The position numbers were made by a program, and so were the translations under genes. A stretch of 64,000 bases of DNA from Nitratireductor sp. GISD-1A_MAKvit (GTDB taxonomy: Bacteria; Pseudomonadota; Alphaproteobacteria; Rhizobiales; Rhizobiaceae): positions 2,851,001 through 2,915,000 of the forward strand of contig NZ_CP161920.1 of the NCBI RefSeq assembly GCF_040819555.1, in the 5' to 3' direction. The notes beneath the pieces are model-generated. The model searched no databases, was not told the origin of the DNA, and saw only the letters and a list, made by a program, of their open reading frames with translations. Of this stretch, positions 55,206-63,679 are shown piece after piece (the first letter of the stretch is position 1; every line of letters starts with the position of its first letter).

Positions 55206-55519
55206 GCATCTATATGGGTTATGTTCTGGGCTCTGTGGCGCTGGACGTTCTTGCCAATCTGGCTCTGGAAAAGTCGAACGGATTTGCGCGCCGGGGCTGG
55301 GGAACGGCAGCTGTCCTGCTCATCATGGGTGCATTTGCGCTTCTGGCGCTTGCCGTCACCGGGATGGACCTGTTCATCGCCTATGCAGTGTGGGGCGTGC
55401 TCTCGATCCTTGGAACGGCACTTGCGGTCTGGCTCGTTTTCGGACACCGCCTCAACCTGACGAGCTGGCTGGGGATGGGCATTCTCATCCTCGCCATCCT
55501 GTTGATCCGGCTGGGCTAG
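55202..55519 (+). CDS. SMR-family efflux subunit, MdtI-like
   Basis: 105 residues, four helices. SVALDVLANLALEKSNGF (about 11-28) lies where MdtI has its [20 protein letters not shown]; the position of the usual Glu is occupied by Asp in ALDVLANL, which is within the range seen in partner subunits. Further match: AVTGMDLFIAYAVWGVLSILGTALAVWLVFGHRLN. It overlaps the MdtJ-like gene, so they are co-translated. Confidence 0.85.
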   Translation: MSIYMGYVLGSVALDVLANLALEKSNGFARRGWGTAAVLLIMGAFALLALAVTGMDLFIAYAVWGVLSILGTALAVWLVFGHRLNLTSWLGMGILILAILLIRLG

Positions 55520-55528
55520 GCTGAAAAG

Positions 55529-55556
55529 AGGGCGGGCGCCCAATGGCGCCCGCCCT
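55529..55556. terminator. 12-base perfect hairpin between convergent SMR and GST genes
   Basis: AGGGCGGGCGCC pairs with GGCGCCCGCCCT around loop CAAT. It lies between the MdtI-like stop (55519) and the GST stop (55575), suited to ending transcription from either side. Confidence 0.7.
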
Positions 55557-55574
55557 GTCTGAAGTCTTTCGGGA

Positions 55575-56279
55575 TCAGCTGGCGCGCTGTCCGAAAAGGA
55601 CCTTCTGCGCATCCTTGTCGTCTGCAAGATTGCGGCGATGTTCCTGACCGACCTCCAGAGCACGCACCACCGCCGGCCGCGCCATGATGGTTTCGAACCA
55701 GCGCTTGAGGTTCGGAAAATCGTTGAGATCCTGCCCCTGCTGTTCATAGGGTTTCACCCAACCGACGCTTGCCATGTCAGCAATTGTGTATTCATCGCCG
55801 GCGAGGAACTGCCGATCTGCCAGGCGCTTGTTCATGACACCGTAAAGACGGTTCACCTCATTGGTGTAGCGATCGATGCCATAGGCAATTTTTTCTGGCG
55901 CGTATTTGCGGAAATGATGCGCCTGACCGGCCATGGGGCCGAGACCACCCATCTGCCAGAACAGCCACTGATCGACTTCTACGCGGGCGCGCTCGTCGGA
56001 CGGATAGAATTTTCCTGTCTTGCGGCCGAGATACTGAAGGATGGCGCCTGATTCGAACACGGAGATGGGTTCGCCACCCGGACCTTCAGGGTCGATGATC
56101 GCCGGCATGCGGTTGTTGGGCGCGATCTTGAGGAAGGAGGGCTCGAACTGCTCGCCCTTGCCGATGTTCACATAGTTCACATCATAGGGGAGCCCCGTCT
56201 CTTCAAGATAGATGGTGATTTTCCAGCCATTGGGCGTGGGCCAGTAGAAAAGCTCAATGGGCTTGGTCTGGGTGGTCAT
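55575..56279 (-). CDS. Glutathione S-transferase (YfcG/YghU type)
   Basis: 234 residues from the ATG at 56279, with GGAGGCAACAAAGC upstream. The N-terminal thioredoxin-like domain reads ELFYWPTPNGWKITIYLEETGLPYDVNYVNIGKGEQF, then NNRMPAIIDPEGPGG and ISVFESGAILQYLG (the glutathione-binding Ser/Thr turn). The C-terminal helical domain has WLFWQMGGLGPMAGQ. This is the Nu-class, whose members reduce disulfides or add glutathione to reactive compounds. Convergent with the SMR pair. Confidence 0.92.
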   Translation of the reverse strand: MTTQTKPIELFYWPTPNGWKITIYLEETGLPYDVNYVNIGKGEQFEPSFLKIAPNNRMPAIIDPEGPGGEPISVFESGAILQYLGRKTGKFYPSDERARVEVDQWLFWQMGGLGPMAGQAHHFRKYAPEKIAYGIDRYTNEVNRLYGVMNKRLADRQFLAGDEYTIADMASVGWVKPYEQQGQDLNDFPNLKRWFETIMARPAVVRALEVGQEHRRNLADDKDAQKVLFGQRAS

Positions 56280-56503
56280 GCTTTGTTGCCTCCAAGGGTT
56301 GAAACCGCGCGGTCGGGGGAGGATCGCGGCGACATCCGGGCACGTAAGCACCCGGTGCGGCTTTTGCAATGCGCCGTGCAGTAAACGAACCGTTACCCCT
56401 TCATAACCCGCCCGTTAACACTGCTGAACGCTGGATGAATACCCCTCTCAGTATGGGTTCAGCGCCCTCATGCGAGATTGATCGCGAGAGTGAGGACGAA
56501 CCG

Positions 56504-56674
56504 ATGTTGATACGCCGCTTTTCCGTTGTCTGCCTGATCACTGCCCTTTTCGGCATGGGGCTTGCGATTCTCGTGGCCGAGGCCGGGCGTACTTCCGACC
56601 GATGGGAAAACAATCGGCCGTTCTCCTGTCTCGCCGAGCACTCGGCATTTTGCCGCGGGCCGGCTGCGCAGTGA
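56504..56674 (+). CDS. Small single-helix membrane protein
   Basis: 56 residues from the ATG at 56504, with GAGGACG upstream. One hydrophobic helix (RRFSVVCLITALFGMGLAILVAEA) is followed by a short tail with two Cys (FSCLAEHSAFCRG). Small proteins of this look occur in related genomes, as far as I recall, without known function. The frame runs back to 56369 with no conserved part. Confidence 0.5.
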   Translation: MLIRRFSVVCLITALFGMGLAILVAEAGRTSDRWENNRPFSCLAEHSAFCRGPAAQ

Positions 56675-56694
56675 TGAAAACGGGGAGCACCATT

Positions 56695-56868
56695 ATGAAG
56701 ATGATCACGCATATGGCAAAGGGTCTGGTGTTCGCCATGCTCGTTGGCTCGCCCCTGCTCGCCGTTCAGAATGTACGCGCGAGCAACGAAAACATCATCG
56801 AAGGCGAGTATGAGGGATCGAGCGGGGCCGGTCTCGTGCTGATGGTCAGCCTCAGGCGTTCGCGCTGA
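56695..56868 (+). CDS. Small exported protein of unknown function
   Basis: 57 residues from the ATG at 56695, after GGGGAGCACC. A signal peptide (KGLVFAMLVGSPLLAVQNVRA) precedes a short acidic mature part (SNENIIEGEYEGSSGAG). Its last codons include GGGGCC; removing one base there would make it end SSGPVSC, so this may be another member of the GGCC insertion series. No family recognised. Confidence 0.4.
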   Translation: MKMITHMAKGLVFAMLVGSPLLAVQNVRASNENIIEGEYEGSSGAGLVLMVSLRRSR

Positions 56869-56960
56869 GTGGGCTCAATCGAAGCTTCAATCTTCGAAGG
56901 TTTCACAAGTCGACCCGATGACGGGTCTTGAGATGGCCAAGAATATCCATATAAAAGGTC

Positions 56961-58460
56961 ATGGAACACAGAATCTACCCTCAGCCCATTCAGACGATTT
57001 CCAGCCCCGAGCCTTTTGCCCGGAAAAGCTTCACCAATGCCCGCGAGGCCGTCGCAGCACTGAAGGCGCTTTACGAGCGCAACACCGCATTTCTGCGCGA
57101 GGCCTTCACGCAGGTGGCCAGGGACGGCGAAAGCGACCGCCGCTTTCGCGCTTTCTATCCCGAAGTCAGCCTCGCCACCGGGTCCTACGCCCAGATCGAC
57201 ACGCGGCTTGCCTATGGCCATGTGGCAGCGCCCGGTGTTTACGCCACCACGATCACCCGGCCCGATCTTTTCGAGGATTACCTGACCGACCAGTTGGACC
57301 TCGTGATCCGCAATCACGGTGTTCCCGTCACCGTCTCCGAATCGGAAACACCGATCCCGCTGCATTTCGCGTTCCTTCAGGACACCTATGTGGAAGGGTC
57401 CATCGCCGACCGGCTGAAACGACCGCTCCGTGATCTCTTCGACGTGCCGGACCTGAACGCCACGGACGACCACATCGTCAACGGCACACATGAAGCGCCG
57501 CCCGGGGAACCCCTGCCGCTTGCGCCCTTCACCGCGCAGCGCGTCGACTACTCCCTTCACCGGCTTTCGCACTACACGGCGACGGCACCGGCGCATTTTC
57601 AGAATTTCGTGCTGTTCACGAATTACCAGTTCTATATCGACGAGTTCTGTGCGCTTGCCCGCGAGATGATGGCCGAAGGTGGAAATGGCTACACCGCCTT
57701 CGTGGAGCCGGGCAACATCATCACCAGAGCCGGGGAGACGAGCCCTTCGGCCAGCACGCCGGCCCGTCTGCCGCAGATGCCGGCCTATCATCTGACGCGC
57801 GAAGGCCATGCCGGCATCACGATGGTCAACATCGGCGTTGGCCCTTCCAACGCCAAGACGATCACTGACCATGTGGCGGTGCTGCGCCCGCATGCCTGGC
57901 TGATGCTTGGCCATTGCGCGGGCCTGAGGAACACGCAGGCGCTTGGCGATTACGTTCTGGCGCATGCCTATGTGCGCGAGGATCACGTGCTCGACGACGA
58001 CCTGCCCGTCTGGGTGCCGCTGCCGGCGCTCGCGGAGGTGCAGGTGGCGCTTCAGGAAGCGGTGGCCGAGATCACCGGGCTTTCCGGCTATGATTTAAAG
58101 CGCATCATGCGCACCGGCACGGTCGCCACCATCGACAACCGCAACTGGGAACTGCGCGAACAGCGCGGGCCGGTGCAGCGCCTCTCACAGTCGCGCGCGA
58201 TTGCGCTCGACATGGAATCGGCGACGATTGCCGCCAATGGCTTCCGCTTCCGTGTGCCCTACGGCACTTTACTGTGCGTTTCCGACAAGCCACTGCATGG
58301 TGAACTGAAGCTGCCGGGCATGGCCACCGATTTCTACAAGAGGCAGGTCTCCCAGCATCTCAAGATCGGCATGAGAGCCGTGGAAAAGCTTGCAGCCATG
58401 CCACCGGAACGGCTTCATTCACGCAAGTTGCGGAGCTTTTTCGAGACCGCCTTCCAATAG
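56961..58460 (+). CDS. amn: AMP nucleosidase
   Basis: 499 residues, normal length. The N-terminal domain includes YPEVSLATGSYAQIDTRLAYGHVA; the C-terminal purine-nucleoside-phosphorylase-like catalytic domain holds VNIGVGPSNAKTITDHVAVLRPHAWLMLGHCAGLR, ALGDYVLAHAYVREDHVLD and ALDMESATIAANGFRFRVPYG with the catalytic acid. It splits AMP to adenine and ribose 5-phosphate. Gene context gives no extra hint. Confidence 0.96.
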   Translation: MEHRIYPQPIQTISSPEPFARKSFTNAREAVAALKALYERNTAFLREAFTQVARDGESDRRFRAFYPEVSLATGSYAQIDTRLAYGHVAAPGVYATTITRPDLFEDYLTDQLDLVIRNHGVPVTVSESETPIPLHFAFLQDTYVEGSIADRLKRPLRDLFDVPDLNATDDHIVNGTHEAPPGEPLPLAPFTAQRVDYSLHRLSHYTATAPAHFQNFVLFTNYQFYIDEFCALAREMMAEGGNGYTAFVEPGNIITRAGETSPSASTPARLPQMPAYHLTREGHAGITMVNIGVGPSNAKTITDHVAVLRPHAWLMLGHCAGLRNTQALGDYVLAHAYVREDHVLDDDLPVWVPLPALAEVQVALQEAVAEITGLSGYDLKRIMRTGTVATIDNRNWELREQRGPVQRLSQSRAIALDMESATIAANGFRFRVPYGTLLCVSDKPLHGELKLPGMATDFYKRQVSQHLKIGMRAVEKLAAMPPERLHSRKLRSFFETAFQ

Positions 58461-58515
58461 CCCGAAACGATATTTAGGCGCTGCTCCGCAAAATGAGAGC
58501 AATGGGTGCGTGCCA

Positions 58516-59535
58516 ATGAAGAGACCAGCAATAGCTTCAAGTCTGCCAGCCATTCTGGCCATTGGCGTGGTTCTTTTATCGCTTCCTCTGGTGGCCGGAT
58601 ATTGGGGGCAGTTGCATCCTGCCCTCGATTCCATGGCGCATTTCCGCATCCATCTTGCGGTTCTGATTGCCCTTTTGGCAGCGCCCCTTCTGTTTGTGAG
58701 AGGCTGGCGGCAGATTGGCGCGGCGGGTTTCGTTCTCGGCGCGGCGACATTGAGTGCAACACTCCTGCCGCAGCAGTCATCGGCCGGGGCAGCGAGAGCT
58801 GATCCGGCGAATGTTCCCGCCGCGCGCTACCGCCTGCTCCAGGTCAATCTCAGATACGACAATGCGACACCCAAACAGGTGTTTTCGCTGATCGGCCGCA
58901 CGAAGCCCGACATCGTCACGCTGAACGAGGTCTCGAGCATGTGGGTGGAAGAGCTGAAATTCCTTGAGGCCACCTACCCCTATCGTGTGATCTGTCCACC
59001 GCCAGCCCGCATTGGCGGCGTTGCCATTCTCTCGCGTAGGCCGTTTGCCAATCCTGAGACCTATGCCTGCTATGACCGCGGTTCCATGGCGGTTGCAACA
59101 GTGCGGCTGGGTGCGGATGTCGTGGAAATCGGCGCCCTGCATCTGGGCTGGCCCTGGCCTTTCGAACAGCACCGTCAGGTGGGTCGCGTGGTCCCCGTTC
59201 TGGAAGGTTTTGCAAGAACGGCCATTCTGGCGGGCGACTTGAACGCCACACCATGGAGCGTGACGGCCCATCGCGTGGCAGCGGCGGGACGGATGGATCT
59301 CGTTCCGGGCATAGGGCCCACATGGATGAAGCCGCTCGTGCCCGACAGTTTTCGCCGGCTCGTGGGCCTGCCCATCGACAATCTATTCACGAAAGGCCGC
59401 ATTGTGCCTCTGTGGGTCGAAAGGCTGGAAGATGTGGGATCCGATCACCTGCCCGTTCTGTTCGAATTCGGCATCATGCCCGAAGACAAACCAGAAGAAG
59501 TGCTTGAGGTGAAGCTGGCAAGACGCAGCCGTTAA
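58516..59535 (+). CDS. Endonuclease/exonuclease/phosphatase family membrane protein
   Basis: 339 residues from the ATG at 58516. Three hydrophobic segments in the first 100 residues anchor it in the inner membrane. The EEP (DNase I-like) domain follows: LLQVNLRYDNATPKQV, PDIVTLNEVSS with the catalytic Glu, AILAGDLNATPWS and DVGSDHLPVLFEF with the catalytic Asp-His. The usual targets are phosphodiesters or inositol phosphates; no specific substrate can be assigned. It overlaps the convergent methyltransferase by four bases at the stop. Confidence 0.87.
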   Translation: MKRPAIASSLPAILAIGVVLLSLPLVAGYWGQLHPALDSMAHFRIHLAVLIALLAAPLLFVRGWRQIGAAGFVLGAATLSATLLPQQSSAGAARADPANVPAARYRLLQVNLRYDNATPKQVFSLIGRTKPDIVTLNEVSSMWVEELKFLEATYPYRVICPPPARIGGVAILSRRPFANPETYACYDRGSMAVATVRLGADVVEIGALHLGWPWPFEQHRQVGRVVPVLEGFARTAILAGDLNATPWSVTAHRVAAAGRMDLVPGIGPTWMKPLVPDSFRRLVGLPIDNLFTKGRIVPLWVERLEDVGSDHLPVLFEFGIMPEDKPEEVLEVKLARRSR

Positions 59536-60377
59536 GCGACCACCTTCCTGCGCGCAACGACAAGATGACCGGGAACGGGTTTTCCCATCTCATGGCGAAC
59601 CACGATGTTGGCGATGGCAAGCCCGGAAAACCCGTGCCGGGCGAGCATTTCCGCGAGATAGGCCTCCGAATGGGCGAAGCGCTGGTGCGGCCCGACCATG
59701 AAGGCACGGCCGGCGAGCACCTCGTCCGGCAGGGTCTCGCTTGAAAAGGCGAGAACCGCCCCATCCCCGGATAGCTCCGCCGCGCCAGCGAAAAACGCAT
59801 CGAGGTCGCCCAGATAAGGCAAAACATCGGTCGCGGTGATCAGGTCGAAGGGTTCGACATCCGCGTGATGGAGAAAATCCACCGCATCGCCCACATAGAG
59901 CGCGTCGTAGACGTCTTTCTCGTCGGTGACCTCGATCATGGACTCCGAGAGGTCGATGCCGGTGATGTGGTCTGCGATGTCACGCAACACCTCGCCGGCA
60001 AGCCCCGTTCCACAGCCCAGATCCAGCATGCGCCGGTAAGGCCCCGGTGCGACCTCATCCAACGCCCTGCGGGTCAGTGCCGGCACGTCATAGCCCAGTT
60101 GATCGACCAGAATGGTCTCAAATGCACCGGCGTGCTGATCGAACAGCGTCGCCACATAGGCTTCAGGAGCCCGGGAAGGCGTATCGCCCCGCCCCATCGA
60201 GGCAATCCGCACCGCCGCACCGCCATGGTCGGCAGGATCGAGAGCGAGCACCTCCCGATAGGCGGCAGCGGCTGCATCAAGATCGCCGGCTTTTTCGAGC
60301 GCAAGGGCGCGATTGTAGGCCTCGGCCAGCGCCTCTTCGTCGACGGGGCTTGTGGTGGCGGTTTCAGGTTCGGACAA
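59532..60377 (-). CDS. Class I SAM-dependent methyltransferase with TPR-like N-terminus
   Basis: 281 residues. The N-terminus has one TPR-like repeat (AEAYNRALALEKAGDLDAAAAAYREVLALDP, about 18-48). The SAM-binding motif I is RMLDLGCGTGLAGEVL (about 115-130), motif II region ITGIDLSESMIE, and GDAVDFLHHADVEPFDLITATDVL follows. A small-molecule or protein methyltransferase of unknown substrate, cytoplasmic. It is next to etfQO on the same strand, five bases apart, so probably co-transcribed. Confidence 0.85.
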   Translation of the reverse strand: MSEPETATTSPVDEEALAEAYNRALALEKAGDLDAAAAAYREVLALDPADHGGAAVRIASMGRGDTPSRAPEAYVATLFDQHAGAFETILVDQLGYDVPALTRRALDEVAPGPYRRMLDLGCGTGLAGEVLRDIADHITGIDLSESMIEVTDEKDVYDALYVGDAVDFLHHADVEPFDLITATDVLPYLGDLDAFFAGAAELSGDGAVLAFSSETLPDEVLAGRAFMVGPHQRFAHSEAYLAEMLARHGFSGLAIANIVVRHEMGKPVPGHLVVARRKVVA

Positions 60378-60382
60378 TGAAG

Positions 60383-62066
60383 TTACATCCCGGTATAGAC
60401 GGGCCCCTCGCCACCCTGCGGCGGCACCCAGTTGATGTTCTGGTTGGGGTCCTTGATGTCGCAGGTCTTGCAGTGGACGCAGTTCTGCGCGTTGATGACG
60501 AAGCGGGCATCGGCCACGTCGCTGCCATCGGTGAGCGCGTTGCCGTCAGCATCCACCCATTCATAGACACCCGCCGGACAATAGCGCGAGGACGGACCGG
60601 CGTAGACCGCGTATTCCGATGTCTTCTGCAGCTCCATGTCCTTCACCTGGAGATGAACGGGCTGCTCCTCCTCATGATTGGTGTTGGACAGGAACACCGA
60701 GGAGAGACGGTCAAAGGTGAGCACACCGTCGGGTTTCGGATAGTCGATCGGCTTGTGCCTTGCGGCCGGCTCCAGCGAGGCCGCGTCGGTCTTGCCATGT
60801 TTCAGCGTGCCCAACAGCGAGAAGCCGAACAGCGAGTTCATCCACATGTCGAAACCGCCAATGCCGACCCCCAGAAGCGTGCCGAAGCGCGACCAGAGCG
60901 GCTTGACGTTGCGCACCTTTTTCAGGTCCTTGCCGATGTCCGAGGCGCGCCAGGCGGCCTCATAGCCCTCCAGCGTATCATTCCCGCGGCCCTTGCCCAG
61001 CGCTTCCGCGACATGCTCGGCGGCGAGCATGCCCGAGAGCACCGCATTGTGGGAGCCCTTGATGCGTGGGACGTTGACGAAACCGGCCGAGCAGCCGATG
61101 AGCGCACCGCCCGGAAAAACCAGTTTTGGAACCGACTGGTAGCCGCCTTCAGTGATGGCCCGGGCGCCATAGGAAATGCGCTTGCCACCCTCGAAGGTCT
61201 TGCTGATCGCGGGATGCGTCTTGAAGCGCTGGAACTCCTGAAATGGCGACAGGAAGGGGTTCTTGTAGTTCAGGTGAACCACAAAACCGACCGCCACCTG
61301 ATTGTTTTCCAGGTGGTAGAGGAAGGAGCCGCCGCCGGTTTTCATGTCGAGCGGCCAGCCGAAGGAGTGTTGCACGAGGCCCCGGCCTGTGGTTTTCCGG
61401 CTTGATTTCCCAAAGCTCCTTCAGGCCGATGCCGAACTTTTGCGGCTCGCGATCCTCGGAAAGGCCGAATTTCTCAATGAGCTGTTTGGCGAGCGAGCCG
61501 CGCACGCCCTCGCCGATCAGGACATATTTGCCCAGAAGCGCCATGCCGGGCTGATAGTTGGGACCGTGCGAGCCATCGCGCTCGACGCCCATGTCGCCGG
61601 TGGCGACACCGATGACCGCGCCATCGTCGTTGTAGAGCACTTCGGCGGCGGCAAAGCCCGGATAGATTTCAACGCCCAGTCCCTCGGCATGACCTGCGAG
61701 CCAGCGGCAGACATTGCCGAGCGATACGGCGTAGTTGCCGTGATTGTTCATCAGCGGCGGCATCAGGAAGTTGGGGATGCGCATGGAGCCCGCCGGCCCG
61801 AGAACGAGAAACTGATCGTCGGTTACCGGCGTCTTGAACGGATGACCGGGATCTTCGCGCCACTCCGGCAGAAGCCGGTCGATGCCGATGGGATCGACGA
61901 CAGCACCAGACAGGATGTGCGCGCCGACCTCTCCGCCCTTTTCGAGAACGACGACGGAAAGCTCCGGGTTCAGCTGCTTGAGCCGGATGGACGCGGCCAG
62001 CCCCGCCGGCCCTGCACCGACGATGACCACATCGAATTCCATGCTTTCGCGTTCCACTTCGCTCAT
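60383..62066 (-). pseudogene. etfD: Electron transfer flavoprotein-ubiquinone oxidoreductase, +1 frameshift as written
   Basis: 560 residues when repaired, the normal size. The start at 62066 follows GGAGGGTGGA. FAD site GAGPAGLAASIRLKQLNPELSVVVLEKGGEVGAHILSGAV; C-terminal 4Fe-4S cluster CVHCKTCDIKDPNQNINWV with an upstream Cys in RYCPAGVYEW. The frame breaks at GGCCCC 61379-61384; removing one base gives KPENHRPGLVQHSFGWPL, the family consensus. The enzyme takes electrons from ETF, including those from Ivd, to ubiquinone at the membrane. As the sole ETF-QO seen, a true break would be costly. Confidence 0.93.
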
Positions 62067-62243
62067 TCCACCCTCCGCAGTCTTTTTCTCTCGCGTGCCC
62101 TGCTCTCGTTTTCTGCCGGCACGAACCGGATACCCATCAGTCCCGCATAACGGTTTCAACGCCGGGCTATAGCGCATCCGCGCGACTGTCGAAACCAGAG
62201 AAGTTGCATCAATCCATTCCTGATTGCTGCAAACTGATATTAC

Positions 62244-62260
62244 TTTAACGTAAACGTAAA
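62244..62260. promoter_or_regulatory. TTTAACGTAAACGTAAA element upstream of etfQO
   Basis: A 17-base element about 180 bases before the etfQO start, which reads TTTACGTTTACGTTAAA on the gene strand. It shares 13 bases with the site at 53357-53376. ETF-QO belongs to branched-chain acid regulons controlled by LiuR in other proteobacteria (established for related species, from memory), so this is a candidate LiuR-type site. Confidence 0.45.
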
Positions 62261-62350
62261 TAATTGAGAAATCCGGCATAGGCAATTCCTGTTTGCCTCT
62301 AGGCTCGAATCCACGCAGTTTCAGCCCGTTTCGAGATTTGGGGACAGAAC

Positions 62351-62950
62351 GTGGTCGCACAGGAAAATCTGCTGTTGAGGGCCTACAGGCAAAGACCGGT
62401 TGCGGTGACCGCTTTCTGTGTGCTTGCCATACTCGCCCTTCAGGCGCTTTTTCTGAAGCTTATGGGACAGACGACAATCTGCGACTGCGGAACGGTAAAA
62501 CTCTGGTATTCCGACCCGTCTGGCCCCGAGACCTCCCAGCACATTGGTGACTGGTACACCTATTCGCATTTCCTGCACGGTTTACTGTTCTACGGCCTTC
62601 TCTGGCTTTTCGCGCCGCGTGTGCCGCTCGGCTACCGACTTGCGCTTGCCGTGGGGCTGGAGGCTGCATGGGAGATGGCAGAGAACACGCCCATGGTGAT
62701 CAACCGATACCGGGAGTCGGCGCTCGCCGAGGGCTATTACGGAGACAGCGTGGTCAATTCGCTCTCTGACACGCTTGCCACCATCGCCGGATTCTTCGTC
62801 GCGCGCTTTTCGCCCCTCTGGCTCAGCATTCTTCTGGTGGTCGCAACGGAGATTTTCATGGCGGTCATGATCCGCGACAATCTCACGCTCAACATTCTCC
62901 AGCTTGTCTATCCATCGCAGACAATCTCCAACTGGCAGGTCGGTGGCTGA
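62351..62950 (+). CDS. UPF0314 (DUF2585) membrane protein
   Basis: 199 residues with four or five hydrophobic segments. Family marks are QTTICDCGTVKLWYSDPSGPETSQHIGDWYTYSHFLHGLLFY (about 40-81), GLEAAWEMAENTPMVINRYRE and GYYGDSVVNSLSDTLA. The family is conserved in Hyphomicrobiales and has no known function. It is divergent from etfQO across 284 bases. Confidence 0.93.
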   Translation: MVAQENLLLRAYRQRPVAVTAFCVLAILALQALFLKLMGQTTICDCGTVKLWYSDPSGPETSQHIGDWYTYSHFLHGLLFYGLLWLFAPRVPLGYRLALAVGLEAAWEMAENTPMVINRYRESALAEGYYGDSVVNSLSDTLATIAGFFVARFSPLWLSILLVVATEIFMAVMIRDNLTLNILQLVYPSQTISNWQVGG

Positions 62951-63030
62951 GGCGGACCGCTTTCCATTCTCTCATCAGTGAAGTGGCGGTATAATGCGGC
63001 AGGAAGGGAGGTGTTGTCCTGCCTCGCATC

Positions 63031-63606
63031 ATGTTCATGGCCTCAATCCCCCTGCTTGCAGCCTTGCTGGGCGCGGGCCCGGGAGACGATGGGCGCTGGC
63101 ACGCCGGACAGTACTCGTTTTCCGATGAATTGGGCGGTTTCCGTATTCTTGCGGCATCCGGCGCAGGTTCGCGCAGCGACCCGGTGCGTCTAAAGCAGGA
63201 GCTGTATTCGGCCTCTGCCGTGGTGCTGGTCATCCGCTCCGGCGGTGACGTGCCTCGATATGCCTTTGACGAACGGAGCGGCGGCTTTCTCTTCATCGAG
63301 ATCGAGACACTGAATGCAAGCAACCTGCCCTGGGTCGAATTCGAGTTCGAGCTGCAGGAACTGCGCGGCATATCGAGTGTCTATGGAGACGGCCTCTCTT
63401 TCGATCAGAGGAACATCGTCGCCAGGCATACCGGCTCCAGTGCTTTCGCCACTCACGATCGCAAATTCGAACCCCATGACCGGATTCTGTTTCAGGCAGG
63501 CACGGTCGATGCAGGCGATTTCGTGACCTTTCGGCTGCTGATCACCGACCTGACGCCGAAACCGTTGTTTTATCTGGTGCAGGACCCGCGCATTCCCGCT
63601 TCCTGA
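63031..63606 (+). CDS. Hypothetical protein
   Basis: 191 residues. A short hydrophobic start (MASIPLLAALLG) may be a signal sequence; the rest is a beta-rich domain with FDERSGGFLFIEIETL, LPWVEFEFELQELRG and VDAGDFVTFRLLITDL. No family is recognised. The start is uncertain: a GGGAGG lies about 25 bases upstream and a second ATG is two codons later. It is 80 bases after the UPF0314 gene on the same strand. Confidence 0.5.
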   Translation: MFMASIPLLAALLGAGPGDDGRWHAGQYSFSDELGGFRILAASGAGSRSDPVRLKQELYSASAVVLVIRSGGDVPRYAFDERSGGFLFIEIETLNASNLPWVEFEFELQELRGISSVYGDGLSFDQRNIVARHTGSSAFATHDRKFEPHDRILFQAGTVDAGDFVTFRLLITDLTPKPLFYLVQDPRIPAS

Positions 63607-63679
63607 TCTTGCAACAACCGGCAAAGAAAGAGAGAGTGTCTCCCTTCGTCACCCGCCGACAATCAGGATTTTGGACGCG

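Noticed and set aside
56766..57986. 406-residue minus-strand open frame
   Set aside because: It lies opposite amn, which has full family motifs; the minus frame has no motifs and is a GC-rich shadow.
60047..61405. 452-residue plus-strand open frame
   Set aside because: It is the complement of etfQO and the methyltransferase, both with clear motifs.
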